In this document: positions 26,979 to 36,769 of the stretch, in pieces | Numbering within the stretch: position 1 is the first letter of the stretch | Layout: each line of letters opens with the position of its first letter | Origin: an uncultured Aeriscardovia sp. | Lineage (GTDB): Bacteria; Actinomycetota; Actinomycetes; Actinomycetales; Bifidobacteriaceae | DNA length: 64,000 nucleotides | Assembly (NCBI GenBank): GCA_903789535.1 | Contig: CAIFES010000002.1 | Span: forward strand, 62,001 to 126,000 | Direction: 5' to 3' | Translations under genes and position numbers: made by a program | The notes under the pieces: model-generated | Database searches by the model: none | Told to the model about the DNA's origin: nothing | Seen by the model: the letters and a program-made list of their open reading frames with translations, nothing else

Positions 26979-28391
26979 ATGGCGGACACAGTGACACATA
27001 AAGCCGTCGACACGGACAGCGCCGATGTACGGCTCTCCCTGCGGGAGAAACTCGCCTATGGCGCGGCGGACACCGGCTATAACCTCGTCTTCAACGTGCT
27101 GACGATGTATCTCATGTTCTATTACACCGATGTTGCGGGCATCGATGTCCTCAAAGTCGGCACGCTGTTCCTCGTCGTCCGCCTGCTTGACATCATCGCC
27201 GGGCCGGTTGTCGGAGAGCTGATCGACAGGACGCACACGCGGTGGGGAAAGGTACGCCCGTGGTTCCTCTGGTTTTCCGTGCCGTTCGCAGCCGCCGGCG
27301 TGCTCGTCTTCAGCGTGCCGAATATCCCCGCCGATGGCAAACTCATCTATGCCTATGTGACCTACATTCTCATCAGCTTCCTCGCGGCAGGGGCCGGTAC
27401 CCCGACGACGGCGATCCTGCCAAACCTCACCACCAACCAGCAAGAACGCATCAACGCCAATGCCTTCCGCAATGTCGGCGGCCAGATCGGCGTCATCCTC
27501 TCCGGCGTGCTCACCCTGCCTCTTGTCGGCCTGTTCGGCCACGGGAACCAGCAGCTCGGCTTCACACTGACCATGCTCTGCTTCGGCATCATCTCCGTAG
27601 GCTGCCTGCTCTTCACCTTCAGCTGCACGCGCGAGCGCGTCGTCACGCCGAAGGCACAGGAGCCGCCGTTCGCCAAGAGTTTCGGCGCCATGATCCGCAA
27701 CATCCCCTGGTGGCTGATCGTGCTGCTCAATATCGTCACTTTCATCGGGGTGGTCAGCAAATCCGCTTCTATCGCCTACTTCTTCAAATACAACGTCGGC
27801 AATGCCGCGCTCTCCTCCGTCGTCAACGGCATCAATTCCGTGGGCATGATCGCCGGAATGATCCTTACGCCTTTCATGGCCAGGAAAATGAAGAAGCGCG
27901 ATATCGTGATCACTTTCTTCGCCTGCTCGATCGTTGGTTCCTGCATTCTCCAGCTCGGCACAAGCATCGGATCCATCCTCGTCATCATGATCGGCGTGGT
28001 CGTCGCCTCCCTGTCTGGTGCCGGTTCCTCCGTCGGATTCGTCATGCTCGCCGACGTGGTGGATTTCGGCGAGTGGAAGACGGGCATCCGCGGGCAGGGG
28101 CTCATCACCTCGTGCGCCACCATCGGTGTCACGGCAGGTGCCGGTATCGCCGGTTGGCTGACGAGTTTCCTGCTCAGTCGCGCAGGCTTCGTCGCCAACA
28201 AGACGCAGACGGCCGCAGCCCTCGGCGCCATCTCGTTCAACTTCATCTGGCTCTCGGCCATCTGCTCGGTCATCGGCATCGTCATCATGCTCTTCTACCG
28301 CCTCGATGACACCGGAGTCATGGATCGGATCCACACCGATCTTGCCGCCCGTGCTGTCGGTCAGACCCATGAGCCGACGACGAACAGCTGA
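26979..28391 (+). CDS. GPH-family sugar:cation symporter
   Basis: 470-aa MFS protein with 12 predicted helices. The pattern EKLAYGAADTGYNLVFNVLTMYLMFYYTD, DIIAGPVVGELIDRTHTRWGKVRPW and a later MLADVVDFGEWKTG are hallmarks of the glycoside-pentoside-hexuronide family (MelB, XynB, LacS). It lacks the IIA-like domain of LacS. Substrate unknown, probably a plant-derived oligosaccharide or glycoside given the esterase genes downstream. It appears to be the first gene of a three-gene run. Confidence 0.88.
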   Translation: MADTVTHKAVDTDSADVRLSLREKLAYGAADTGYNLVFNVLTMYLMFYYTDVAGIDVLKVGTLFLVVRLLDIIAGPVVGELIDRTHTRWGKVRPWFLWFSVPFAAAGVLVFSVPNIPADGKLIYAYVTYILISFLAAGAGTPTTAILPNLTTNQQERINANAFRNVGGQIGVILSGVLTLPLVGLFGHGNQQLGFTLTMLCFGIISVGCLLFTFSCTRERVVTPKAQEPPFAKSFGAMIRNIPWWLIVLLNIVTFIGVVSKSASIAYFFKYNVGNAALSSVVNGINSVGMIAGMILTPFMARKMKKRDIVITFFACSIVGSCILQLGTSIGSILVIMIGVVVASLSGAGSSVGFVMLADVVDFGEWKTGIRGQGLITSCATIGVTAGAGIAGWLTSFLLSRAGFVANKTQTAAALGAISFNFIWLSAICSVIGIVIMLFYRLDDTGVMDRIHTDLAARAVGQTHEPTTNS

Positions 28392-28456
28392 TGCCGCAGC
28401 CATCTATCCGGAAACCGACGAAACCTCTTAAACGAATCTGACGAAAGGATTCCATC

Positions 28457-29272
28457 ATGGTCACCATTTCTTCGACAAGTTTCACCGTTCCTCGTGCAGG
28501 AGGCACGACCCTCACACTGCGTGCCACCGTCTATCTGCCCGATGGGGTCGATCCCCGCTCTTCCACCGCAAAACTGCCGACTGCCGTGCTCTTCCACGGC
28601 TTCTGCAGCACACGCATCGAATTCGGACGATATTTCGTCCAGATCGGCCGAATGCTCGCCGAAAATGGCGTGGCGGCCATCGCCTATGACCGGGCAGGAC
28701 ACGGCGAGTCGGACGGCGTCTTCTTCGACACCTCCACGCACGGTGACGTCCATGACGCGGTGCGGGTGGTCGACCAGATCCGACGGCTGCCGTTCGTCGA
28801 TCCCCACCAGATCCACTTTGTCGGACTGAGCATGGGGTCAGTGGTGGCGAGTCTGACCGCCCCGCTCCTTGCCGAGCAGCCGGTGAGCATGGTCCTCACC
28901 TCGGCGGCGACCTCCTTCGTGGATGAGATCACCAAGAAGCACACCATCCAAGGCCACCCGTTCGCCGATGAACTCAGGGACAAAGGTTATTTCGACTTCA
29001 TGGGCGAGGCGATGGGCCCGACGGAAATCGAGGATGCCGCCACGCTCGACCCTTATCAAGAAGCCGAAGGCTTCACCGGTGATGTGCTGTTCATCCACGG
29101 AACAGCCGACTTCATCCCGCTGGACTATATCCGCCGGTACAAGGACATCTACGGTGCGCATATGAGTCTCAAGGTGATCGAGAATGGGGGGCACGGCTTC
29201 GGCAATGTGGAGCATCGCAAAATCGTGCTACCGCTGATCCGCGATTTCATCGTGTCCCGCACAACACGATGA
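28457..29272 (+). CDS. Alpha/beta hydrolase, cinnamoyl/feruloyl-esterase-like
   Basis: 271-aa serine hydrolase. Nucleophile elbow GLSMGS, acid in HGTADFIP, His in GGHGFGN. The oxyanion region LFHGFCSTRIEFGR and the DRAGHGESDG segment resemble gut-bacterial hydroxycinnamoyl esterases (Est1E, LJ0536 type) that release ferulic or chlorogenic acids; this assignment is by resemblance only. A good AGGA-type ribosome-binding site is present. It is 65 nt after the transporter. Confidence 0.7.
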   Translation: MVTISSTSFTVPRAGGTTLTLRATVYLPDGVDPRSSTAKLPTAVLFHGFCSTRIEFGRYFVQIGRMLAENGVAAIAYDRAGHGESDGVFFDTSTHGDVHDAVRVVDQIRRLPFVDPHQIHFVGLSMGSVVASLTAPLLAEQPVSMVLTSAATSFVDEITKKHTIQGHPFADELRDKGYFDFMGEAMGPTEIEDAATLDPYQEAEGFTGDVLFIHGTADFIPLDYIRRYKDIYGAHMSLKVIENGGHGFGNVEHRKIVLPLIRDFIVSRTTR

Positions 29273-29356
29273 GCCGGCACGGGCGGCCGATGCCCCCGCA
29301 GACCGAGTTACTGTGGTATCTGTCGACAGCACGTCAGCATTGTCAAAGGAGACACA

Positions 29357-30289
29357 ATGACCGCCTCGCCACAGGCACTGGCCGCCGCAAAGGCCATGTT
29401 CGCGCAATGGAGAGCAAACGACGACAAGCGCGATGAGGGGCTGGACGCCGAACAGGACGGCGTCACCCGCTTCGCCGACATCGTCTATGGCCCGGCTGGG
29501 GCGCCGTGGAACGCGCTCGACGTGAGCGTGCCGGACCAGTACCTGGCCGACGGCCAGGCCGCACCGGTCATCGTCAGTATTCATGGCGGCGGCTGGTTCT
29601 ACGGCACAAAGCACACATACGAGTTCTGGGCCGCGCACATGGCCTCGCTCGGCTTCGCCGTGGTCAACTTCTCCTACCGTCTGCCGCCCGAAGTCGAGTT
29701 TCCCGGTGAGCTGGACGACGTCTCACGCGTGATGGTGTGGGTGGCCGACAATGCGGAGAAATATCATCTCGACCGGCACAACGTGTTCGTCATCGGCGAC
29801 AGCGCGGGTGGGCAGATGGCGCTGCAGTATATGACGGCCATCACCAACCCGCGATTCAACGAGTATTTCGACTACCCGGTGCCGGACCTGACCTTCCGGG
29901 CCGTCGTCACCAACTGCGGGGCCTCATTCCTCGACCAGCAGGTCGCGGCCATGCAGGCCGCCCCCGCGAATGATCCGATGGCGCTCGTGCAGCAGGCCTA
30001 CTTCACGCCCGACTCCCTATCGAGGAATCCGCAGCGGCTGCGCACCGAGGAGTACATGACCACGGCACTGCCGCCGATCCTGATCGTCACCGGCAATGCC
30101 GATTTCATCCGCGACTGCTCGGTGCGCCTGGACGGCTATCTGCTCGCCAAGGGCATCAAGCACGAGTTCCGCTCCTACGGCACGCCCGACAATCCCCAGC
30201 AGCATGTGTTCAACTACGACATGAAGAACCCGGTCGGCCTGCAGGCATGCGCGGACGAGGCAGATTTCCTGCGCCGGCACATCGCCTGA
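29357..30289 (+). CDS. Carboxylesterase, HSL-type alpha/beta hydrolase
   Basis: 310-aa hydrolase with the HSL-family oxyanion motif HGGGWFYG, nucleophile elbow GDSAGGQ, an acid in TGNADFI and a C-terminal His in QQHVFNY. The family cleaves short acyl or acetyl esters; acting on acetylated sugars together with the upstream transporter is an inference. GGAGACACA precedes the ATG. It is followed by a strong palindromic terminator. Confidence 0.78.
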   Translation: MTASPQALAAAKAMFAQWRANDDKRDEGLDAEQDGVTRFADIVYGPAGAPWNALDVSVPDQYLADGQAAPVIVSIHGGGWFYGTKHTYEFWAAHMASLGFAVVNFSYRLPPEVEFPGELDDVSRVMVWVADNAEKYHLDRHNVFVIGDSAGGQMALQYMTAITNPRFNEYFDYPVPDLTFRAVVTNCGASFLDQQVAAMQAAPANDPMALVQQAYFTPDSLSRNPQRLRTEEYMTTALPPILIVTGNADFIRDCSVRLDGYLLAKGIKHEFRSYGTPDNPQQHVFNYDMKNPVGLQACADEADFLRRHIA

Positions 30290-30308
30290 CGAGAGGGGGG
30301 ATGACGCG

Positions 30309-30340
30309 CAAAGGGGCGGCCATATGGCCGCCCCTTTGTT
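30309..30340 (+). terminator. Palindromic terminator after the esterase genes
   Basis: A 30-bp perfect palindrome (30309-30338) with arms beginning CAAAGGGGCGGCC, followed by TT. It probably works in both directions, as the next gene is convergent. The rest of the gap to 30483 contains two copies of GTCAGCGTTCGT and nothing else I recognise. Confidence 0.85.
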
Positions 30341-30483
30341 TCGAAGTATCGGTTTTGAAGTGTCATCTCGCCCGAAGCATTGTGCCTCAGGCATCACGAC
30401 TCACTCAAAGCCGACGTGACTTCGTCAGGCTCACTGCGCCGTCAGCGTTCGTTGCCTCACTACACTGTCAGCGTTCGTCAGCC

Positions 30484-30942
30484 TCACTGGGCGTCGTTGG
30501 AAGAGGCGCGGGAGAGGATGGCGTCGTAATCCTTCGGCACGTACTTGGGCTGGTGGGACTGCGAATTGACCTGATCGACGAACGCGGAGGCGCGATGCTG
30601 GTCGGCCTCGGACACGCCGGCGTCCAGCTCCCAGTCGAGATACGGGCTGCTGAAGCGGATCACACCAGTCTCGGCGTCATAAGCGGCACGCACGCCGTTG
30701 AGCGGCGCGGTCTCCTCATAGTGGCTGGTGTTGTTGCCACGGCCCGCGACGATGCGGGAGAAGACCGGCTGCGCCTCGAAGGCGTTCTGCTTGGCGACGA
30801 TATGGCCGGCACGCTTGTCCTCAGCGGCGTCGGTGTAAGTGAGGTGGTCGCGGGTCAGCGTGACCTGCGAGCCGTCCTGCGCATGGAAAGTGGAGAGTGT
30901 CTGGCCCACGAAGAGGCTGTGCTTCTGTTCAACGTAGCTCAT
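30484..30942 (-). CDS. Conserved-looking protein of unknown function
   Basis: 152 aa, soluble, no signal peptide or membrane segment. The sequence starts SYVEQKHSLFVGQTLSTF and alternates polar and hydrophobic residues as a beta-rich fold would. The C-terminal 40 residues are Gln/Ser/Asp-rich. I recognise no domain. Codon use matches the surrounding genes, so I accept it as real. It is transcribed towards the esterase cluster and is divergent from the glycosyltransferase. Confidence 0.6.
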   Translation of the reverse strand: MSYVEQKHSLFVGQTLSTFHAQDGSQVTLTRDHLTYTDAAEDKRAGHIVAKQNAFEAQPVFSRIVAGRGNNTSHYEETAPLNGVRAAYDAETGVIRFSSPYLDWELDAGVSEADQHRASAFVDQVNSQSHQPKYVPKDYDAILSRASSNDAQ

Positions 30943-31045
30943 GCCTCAAAGTCTACTCCCGACGGGGGTCGTGGGACGAGCAACGGATGCGGCCGTATCA
31001 TTGCAGATGAGACTCCATCAGACACCGTCGTCCCCGGAGAACATC

Positions 31046-32215
31046 ATGACCGCCTCCTTGCCTATCGTTTCTGCCCGCACCACACCCGAACCATCGGCTC
31101 CGACCGGCAACGCACCAGCAACCGACCCCTCGCCGGCAGCCGGTCACACGCCGCTCGTCTCGTGCGTGATCTGCGTGCACAACGCCGCGTCCACGCTGCC
31201 GCGCTGCCTCTCCTCCGTCTCCACCCAAACGCTGGGTGATTTCGAGGTCATCCTCATCGACGACGGATCCGATGACGGATCGGAGGATATCTGCGATGAA
31301 CAGGCGCACGCCGACCCCCGTTTCCATGTGGTCCATCAGGAAAACCACGGGCTGCAGGCCTCCCGCCGCACAGGGCTGGGACTGTGCCGCGGCCGCTACG
31401 TGCAGTTCACCGACGCCGACGACTGGCTCGAGCCGCAGGCGTTCGAGCTCCTCGCCCGAACCGCCGAGGCCTGCCATGCCGACCTCGTGCTCTGCTCGGC
31501 CTGGCGTTACCGCGCTGACGGCATCACCGCCATCTGCAACATCCCCCTGCCCGAAGGCGATTACAGCCCCACAGATCTGCTTGACCCGTGGATCAAACCC
31601 CTCTACGGCGACCTGCGCGAGGACCGGCTCGTCACGACCGGCTATCTATGGCCGTGCCTCTTCCGCCGCACGTGCCTCACGGGCGTGCGGTTCTACCCGT
31701 CCATCGTCATGCACGAGGACGAGGTGATCCTGCTGCAGGTGCTCCACCGGGCGCGAAAGGTCTCCATCCTGCGCGACTGCCTCTACAACTACAGCCGTCT
31801 CGCCCCCGACTCGATGAGCAAGCGCACGACGTACTGGCCGGGCTACTGGGACAACATGTGGCGGGTGTTTTGCGCCAAACGCCGCTCCGCGCGCTTCTAC
31901 TTCGCCGACGAGCAGGAGTATCTGCCGCGCATGGAAACGTGGCTGCTGCAAAAACTTTTACGCTCCATCCGCAACGAGACCGGCTGGCAAAACCCTGCCG
32001 GATTCTGGGGCGGGCTGCGCAATGTGCGGCATTTCACCCATCTCGGCTCGGTCATGGCGGCAAAGATGTGGCGCTATTACGACCCCTCGCAGTTCACGCG
32101 CTTTGAGAATATGACGATCCGCCTGCTGCGCCACCAGCATTTCCTCGCCTGCTACGCGCTATGGGCCATCGCCTGCGGGCGTATGCGCACGTACAAGGAG
32201 AAGACGAAGAACTAA
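31046..32215 (+). CDS. Family 2 glycosyltransferase
   Basis: 389 aa. GT-A fold start VSCVICVHNAASTLPRCLSSVSTQTL, DDGSDDGS nucleotide-binding motif and the metal-binding TDADDWLEP. It probably transfers a sugar to a surface polysaccharide or glycolipid. No membrane helix is evident apart from a weakly hydrophobic end. ATG 31046 follows CGGAGAAC; the longer upstream frame lacks family similarity. It converges with the MATE gene and their stop codons overlap by 3 nt. Confidence 0.85.
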   Translation: MTASLPIVSARTTPEPSAPTGNAPATDPSPAAGHTPLVSCVICVHNAASTLPRCLSSVSTQTLGDFEVILIDDGSDDGSEDICDEQAHADPRFHVVHQENHGLQASRRTGLGLCRGRYVQFTDADDWLEPQAFELLARTAEACHADLVLCSAWRYRADGITAICNIPLPEGDYSPTDLLDPWIKPLYGDLREDRLVTTGYLWPCLFRRTCLTGVRFYPSIVMHEDEVILLQVLHRARKVSILRDCLYNYSRLAPDSMSKRTTYWPGYWDNMWRVFCAKRRSARFYFADEQEYLPRMETWLLQKLLRSIRNETGWQNPAGFWGGLRNVRHFTHLGSVMAAKMWRYYDPSQFTRFENMTIRLLRHQHFLACYALWAIACGRMRTYKEKTKN

Positions 32216-33651
32216 GCCTCATCGACCGCCGACACCTTCATATCCGACAGTTGCTGCCCACCCGTCAAATACTTTTTGCGCACGGACAGATACATCGCCC
32301 CGGCGGTGAGGCCGGAAATGGTGTCGCTAATGGGTTCGGCCGCGAACACACCGACCGCGCCGAGGAACTGCGGCAGTATGAGCGCGAGCGGGATGAGCAG
32401 GATCACCTTGCGCAGCACGGCGAGGAAGAGCGAGCGCCTCGCCATGCCCAGACCGACGAACACGGTCTGCGCGCCGGATTGCAGGCCGAACACGAGCCAG
32501 CCGCACACGAACAGCGGCAGCACGCGCAGGACGATGCGTCGCACCGAGGGTGCGGGGGCTAACAGATCGGCGAACATCTGCGGGAAGGCCGCCATGAGCG
32601 CCACGACGACGCAGTACACGCCGATGTACAGCCGGAAGACCACCGAGGCGACCTTGCGCACGCGGGGTATGTCGCCGGCACCGTAACAGTAGCTGATGAC
32701 CGGCTGGGCGCCCTGGTTGATGGAGTTGGAGAAGACGTAGAAGAACTGCATGCAGCTGGAAACGACCGTCATCGCCGCCACCCAGTCGTCGCCGCCGTAG
32801 GTGCGCAGGCTAGTGTTGAAGATGATGTTGATGAGGCATTCGGTCAGCTGCATGGTAAACGGTGCCGCACCGAGGGCCATCACCCGTCCGAGCACCGGCG
32901 AGAAGCGCAGCGCATGCCAGCGCAGCCGCAGCCCGCTGCGCGGCGAGAGCAGAAAGGCGCAGATCCACAGCGCGGAGAGGAACTGGCCCGTCACGCTGGC
33001 GATGGCGGCGCCGCGGATGCCCCAGCCGAATGTGAAGATGAACAGCGGGTCGAGCACGAGGTTGACGCCCGCGCCGATGAGCGAGGAGACCATGGCGGCC
33101 GCGGACCGGCCTTGTGCGGAGATGAACGGGTTGAGCCCGAGCGCGAGCTCCACCGCCACGGTCCCCCACAGGTAGGCGCCCAGATACTCGGAGCCGTACG
33201 GCAGCGTGCGCGGCGAGGCGCCGAACAGCAGCAGGATCGGGTCCTTCCAGATCTCGAAGACGACGGTGAGGACCACGGAGATGGTCAGCAGGGCAGCTGC
33301 CGAGGAGCCGAGGATCGTCTCCGCGCGGCGCGCGTCCTTCTTGCCCAGGGCGATGGCGGCCAGGGGCGCGCCGCCGTTGCCGATGAGCTGGGCGAACGCG
33401 GATATGGCGATGGTGATGGGGAAGCAGATGCCGATACCGGCGAGCGCCTGCGTGCCCTGCCCGGGGATACGGGCGATGAAGATGCGGTCGACGATGCTGT
33501 AGAGCGCGTTGACGAGCTGGGCGACGAACGCCGGTGCGATGAGCACGGGCAGTAACCGGCCGAGCGGCTGTGTGCGCATCCGTTCCGGCGTGGGGGCGGA
33601 GAATCGTGGGGTGGAAAAGCGCGAGCCTGTTGGCTTACCGGAGTCTGTCAT
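32212..33651 (-). CDS. MATE family efflux transporter
   Basis: 479 aa with 12 hydrophobic segments in two homologous halves. The GQGTQALAGIGICFPI and NGGAPLAAIALGKKD segments are typical of MATE proteins, which export drugs or metabolites using Na+ or H+ gradients. The substrate is unknown. Its upstream region contains a C10 homopolymer (33752-33761). Confidence 0.88.
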   Translation of the reverse strand: MTDSGKPTGSRFSTPRFSAPTPERMRTQPLGRLLPVLIAPAFVAQLVNALYSIVDRIFIARIPGQGTQALAGIGICFPITIAISAFAQLIGNGGAPLAAIALGKKDARRAETILGSSAAALLTISVVLTVVFEIWKDPILLLFGASPRTLPYGSEYLGAYLWGTVAVELALGLNPFISAQGRSAAAMVSSLIGAGVNLVLDPLFIFTFGWGIRGAAIASVTGQFLSALWICAFLLSPRSGLRLRWHALRFSPVLGRVMALGAAPFTMQLTECLINIIFNTSLRTYGGDDWVAAMTVVSSCMQFFYVFSNSINQGAQPVISYCYGAGDIPRVRKVASVVFRLYIGVYCVVVALMAAFPQMFADLLAPAPSVRRIVLRVLPLFVCGWLVFGLQSGAQTVFVGLGMARRSLFLAVLRKVILLIPLALILPQFLGAVGVFAAEPISDTISGLTAGAMYLSVRKKYLTGGQQLSDMKVSAVDEA

Positions 33652-33751
33652 GCTGTCACATCACCTTTGACGGCACACGCGCCTGTGCGTGCGCCGCTGA
33701 CGGTCATCCCTTCATCGGGATGCTGCTTCCAGCCGCTCTGACGGCTGCCTA

Positions 33752-33761
33752 CCCCCCCCCC
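33752..33761. repeat. C10 homopolymer upstream of the MATE gene
   Basis: Ten C in a row about 100 nt upstream of the MATE start codon. It may be slippage-prone. Confidence 0.8.
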
Positions 33762-33825
33762 AACCTACTCACGCCTCGGCCAGATTGTCCCGGCCAGATC
33801 GCCGCCGCATCAAACGGGTGAGAAT

Positions 33826-33858
33826 ACAAAAAAGCCCGGGAGCAATGCTCTCGGGTTT
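33826..33858 (-). terminator. Terminator after the tRNA genes
   Basis: On the minus strand GAGAGC and GCTCCCGGG arms form a long stem with an ATT loop, followed by a T-run. It starts a few bases after tRNA-Gln. Confidence 0.88.
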
Positions 33859-33866
33859 CTTCCTTG

Positions 33867-33938
33867 CTGGGGTACCTGGACTCGAACCAAGAATGGATGA
33901 ACCAGAATCACCTGTGTTGCCAATTACACCATACCCCA
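33867..33938 (-). tRNA. tRNA-Gln (anticodon CTG)
   Basis: 72-nt cloverleaf. Acceptor TGGGGTA/TACCCCA, anticodon stem GGTGA/TCATC with loop TTCTGGT (anticodon CTG), T arm CTTGG-TTCGAGT-CCAGG, discriminator G. CCA is not encoded. It reads CAG codons. Confidence 0.95.
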
Positions 33939-33993
33939 ATGGGCTGTGCTCTGTGCCACAGCACTTTCATACTGTAGCACGGATCAGGCCTGG

Positions 33994-34066
33994 TACCCCC
34001 GAGCGGATTTGAGCCGCTGTTTGCGCCGTGAGAGGGCGATGTCCTGGACCGCTAGACGACGGGGGC
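33994..34066 (-). tRNA. tRNA-Glu (anticodon CTC)
   Basis: 73-nt cloverleaf. Acceptor GCCCCCG/CGGGGGT (G1-U72), anticodon loop CTCTCAC (anticodon CTC), discriminator A. Two oddities: a T-C mismatch at the top of the anticodon stem (27-43), and a T loop reading CTCAAAT instead of TTCRANY. It reads GAG codons and lies 55 nt upstream of tRNA-Gln, with gltX just beyond. Confidence 0.92.
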
Positions 34067-34103
34067 AGATCTTTAGTTGTGTTGCCGAAGACAACAAAAG
34101 ATG

Positions 34104-34132
34104 ACTATACACAGACACCCGGATAAGCGCAA
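34104..34132 (-). promoter_or_regulatory. Promoter of the tRNA-Glu/tRNA-Gln pair
   Basis: On the minus strand TTGCGC (34132-34127), 17-bp spacer, TATAGT (34109-34104), with the -10 ending 37 nt before tRNA-Glu. The -35 is partial. A small hairpin (GTTGT...ACAAC) lies in the leader. Confidence 0.6.
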
Positions 34133-34301
34133 GACCTGAAAACGACGACACGCCGAAGGACGGGGATAACGGTGCGATCACCGCCCCGCCCGGAGGGTCT
34201 CAGCGCAGTATCAGCGAAACGGCGGCGTGCCGGTATCTCGGAAAAGCCATAGAGAAGCCACGGGATGCCGGCATCGCTGTCGTCTCAGTTCTTCGTGCCG
34301 C

Positions 34302-35882
34302 TCAGTTCTTCTTGCCGCCCTTGGAAGCGTCCTTCTGCGCGGCGGCCTTGGCGGCGAGCACGTCATCGAGATGCGAACGCAGGTTCTTCAGACGCGCCAC
34401 CGACAGATCCTTGCCGATGATCTCCATCGACTGGAACAGCGGAGGGGAGACGCGGCGGCCGGACTCGGCCACACGCACCGGGCCGAACGCGCGGCGCGGC
34501 TTGAAGCCGGCCTTCGCCACGAGCTCGTCCTCGAGCAGCTCCTGCAGGTGGTCGGCCTTCCACTGCCCGTCCGGCACGGCCTCGAGCACCTCGATGGCCT
34601 TGTCGAGCACCTCGCCCGAGTCATCCTTGAGCTGCTTGAGCGCGCCCTCATCCGGCTCGAGGTATTCGTCGTCGGAGAGCAGCGAGCCCACCATGCCGGA
34701 GACCTCGGAGAGCAGGCGCACGCGGGTCTGCACCAGCGGCGCGGCAGCGGTGAGCACCTCGCGCTCATGGCCGGTCAGGTCCTCCCACTTCTCGGCCGAG
34801 ACGACGCCGTCCTTGTGCAGATACGGCACCGAGCGCTCGATGAAATCCTGCGTGTCGAGCTGGCGGATGTGCTCGGCGTTGATGGCGATGGCCTTGTCGA
34901 TGTCGAAGTGTGCCGGGTTGGCCACCACGTCATACACGGAGAAGTTCTTGGCGAGCTCGTCCATGCTGAACACGTCCTTGTCGGGGCCCATCGACCAGCC
35001 GAGCAGGGCGAGATAGTTGAGCAGGCCCTCCTTGATGAAGCCACGGTCGCGCAGCAGGAAGAGGTTGGACTCCGGGTCGCGCTTGGACAGCTTCTTGTGG
35101 CCCTTGCCCATCACGTACGGCAGATGACCGAACAACGGGGTCTGCTTGGCGATGCCGAGCTTCTTCAGATAGTCGTAGAGCACGATCTGGCGCGGGGTGG
35201 AGGAAAGCAGATCCTCGCCGCGCAGCACGACGTTGATGTTCATGAGCGCGTCGTCAACCGGGTTGGTGAGCGTGTAGAGCGCGTCGCCGTTGGGCCGCAC
35301 GATCACGTAATCGGGGGTCGAGCCGGCCTTGAAGGTGATCGGCCCGCGCACGAGATCGGTGAAAGTGATGTCCTCGTCCGGCATCTTGATGCGGATGGCC
35401 GGCTTGCGGCCCTCGGCACGGAACTTCTCCTTCTCCTCCTCGCTCATCGTGCGGTCATAACCGTCGTAGCCGAAGCGGGCAGGACGGCCGTTCGCCTCGT
35501 TGCGCGCGGCGGTCTCCTCCGGGGTGGAGAAGGACTCATAGGCGTAGCCCGCGTCGAGCAGCTGCTGGGCGACCTTCTTGTAGATGTCAGTGCGCTGCGA
35601 CTGGTAGTACGGCCCGTCCGGGCCGCCCACATTGATGCCCTCGTCCCAGTCGATGCCGAGCCAGTTGAGGGCCTCGATGATCATCTTGAGGGACTCGTCG
35701 GTATCGCGGGCGTTGTCGGTGTCCTCGATGCGGAAGACGAGCTTGCCGCCGGTGTGACGGGCCTCGGCCCAGTTGAACAGGGCGGTGCGGACCATGCCGA
35801 CATGCGGGATGCCTGTGGGGGACGGGCAGAATCGGACGCGGACGTCCTTGGGAAGTGACGGTTTCTCACTATTTTCACTCAT
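34302..35882 (-). CDS. gltX: Glutamyl-tRNA synthetase
   Basis: Class I synthetase. The HIGH-equivalent is [15 protein letters not shown] near residue 20 and the KMSKS-equivalent is [11 protein letters not shown]. 526 aa. I start it at ATG 35882 ([22 protein letters not shown]); a much longer upstream open frame translates the antisense of the permease gene. It is followed on the same strand by tRNA-Glu and tRNA-Gln. In organisms that lack GlnRS, this enzyme also misacylates tRNA-Gln for GatCAB; whether that applies here cannot be seen. Confidence 0.96.
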   Translation of the reverse strand: MSENSEKPSLPKDVRVRFCPSPTGIPHVGMVRTALFNWAEARHTGGKLVFRIEDTDNARDTDESLKMIIEALNWLGIDWDEGINVGGPDGPYYQSQRTDIYKKVAQQLLDAGYAYESFSTPEETAARNEANGRPARFGYDGYDRTMSEEEKEKFRAEGRKPAIRIKMPDEDITFTDLVRGPITFKAGSTPDYVIVRPNGDALYTLTNPVDDALMNINVVLRGEDLLSSTPRQIVLYDYLKKLGIAKQTPLFGHLPYVMGKGHKKLSKRDPESNLFLLRDRGFIKEGLLNYLALLGWSMGPDKDVFSMDELAKNFSVYDVVANPAHFDIDKAIAINAEHIRQLDTQDFIERSVPYLHKDGVVSAEKWEDLTGHEREVLTAAAPLVQTRVRLLSEVSGMVGSLLSDDEYLEPDEGALKQLKDDSGEVLDKAIEVLEAVPDGQWKADHLQELLEDELVAKAGFKPRRAFGPVRVAESGRRVSPPLFQSMEIIGKDLSVARLKNLRSHLDDVLAAKAAAQKDASKGGKKN

Positions 35883-35920
35883 ACCCTTATTCTGCTTCCC
35901 AACGGGGACGCCGGCGATCC

Positions 35921-36769
35921 TCACGCCCGGTAGTCGGCGGTCGTCTCCACCGCCCAGAAGCGCTCGAGCAGTGAGACGAACCCGACGAGCAGGCCGGTCA
36001 GCGCGATGATGATGAGTGTGGCAGCGAGGATGAGCGGGGTGCGGAAGGAGTTGAACGCCGACTGGAGCACGATGCCCAGCCCCTGCCGTGCGCCGAGGTA
36101 CTCGGCGGTGACGGCCGTACCGTACACATACACCGCGGCGATGCGCATGCCGCCCAGGATCTGCCGCGCCGCGACCCTCAGCCGCACGTGGAAGAGCGTC
36201 CAGGCCGGCCCGGCACCGCACGTGAGGGCCACATCGTCATAGAACCGCGGCACGGCGAGCAGCCCGCGCGTCGTCTGCACGGTGATGGGGAAGAACGAGA
36301 GGACGAGCACCATCACCACCTTGCCGGCCGGTTCGAAGCCGAACCAGATGATGAACAGCGGGGCGACAGCGATGAGCGGCAGCGTCTGGAGGGTGACGAG
36401 CAGCGGGGACAGTGCCGCGGAGGCGAGCGGCGAGAGGTAGAGCAGGATTCCCAGCCCGATGCCGACCGGGATGGCGAGCAGGAAGCCGGCCAGCCCCTCG
36501 AGCCACGTGACGAGCGTGGCGGGGCCGAGGATGGTCCCCCACGAAGCGGCGAATTCCGAGACGATTTGTGCAGGCGAGGCCATCACACGCGTGGAGACGC
36601 CGGAGATGTCGACGGCCGCCTGCCAGAGCACGAGCAGCAGCACGACCGCCACGGTGCCGACCGCGAACCGCGTGCCGCGCGACAGCGGACGCGGATGCAG
36701 ACGCCCTCCGGCATCAGCGCGCCTATCCGTGTGCGGCAGGCGCGAGGACCATGCCCTCCCCCGGCTCAT
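35921..36769 (-). CDS. ABC transporter permease, thiamine-precursor/SsuC-TauC type
   Basis: 282 aa with six hydrophobic segments and the EAA-type loop [26 protein letters not shown]. Belongs to the BPD permease family of nitrate/sulfonate/pyrimidine-precursor systems. It overlaps the preceding substrate-binding protein gene by 4 nt. The N-terminal ~30 residues are Arg/Gly/Pro-rich. No ATPase gene accompanies the pair. Confidence 0.85.
   Translation of the reverse strand: MSRGRAWSSRLPHTDRRADAGGRLHPRPLSRGTRFAVGTVAVVLLLVLWQAAVDISGVSTRVMASPAQIVSEFAASWGTILGPATLVTWLEGLAGFLLAIPVGIGLGILLYLSPLASAALSPLLVTLQTLPLIAVAPLFIIWFGFEPAGKVVMVLVLSFFPITVQTTRGLLAVPRFYDDVALTCGAGPAWTLFHVRLRVAARQILGGMRIAAVYVYGTAVTAEYLGARQGLGIVLQSAFNSFRTPLILAATLIIIALTGLLVGFVSLLERFWAVETTADYRA

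Noticed and set aside
26913-28403. Long Asp/Glu/His-rich open frame antisense to the GPH transporter
   Set aside because: Typical complement of a membrane-protein gene in high-G+C DNA; the plus-strand product is a clear transporter.
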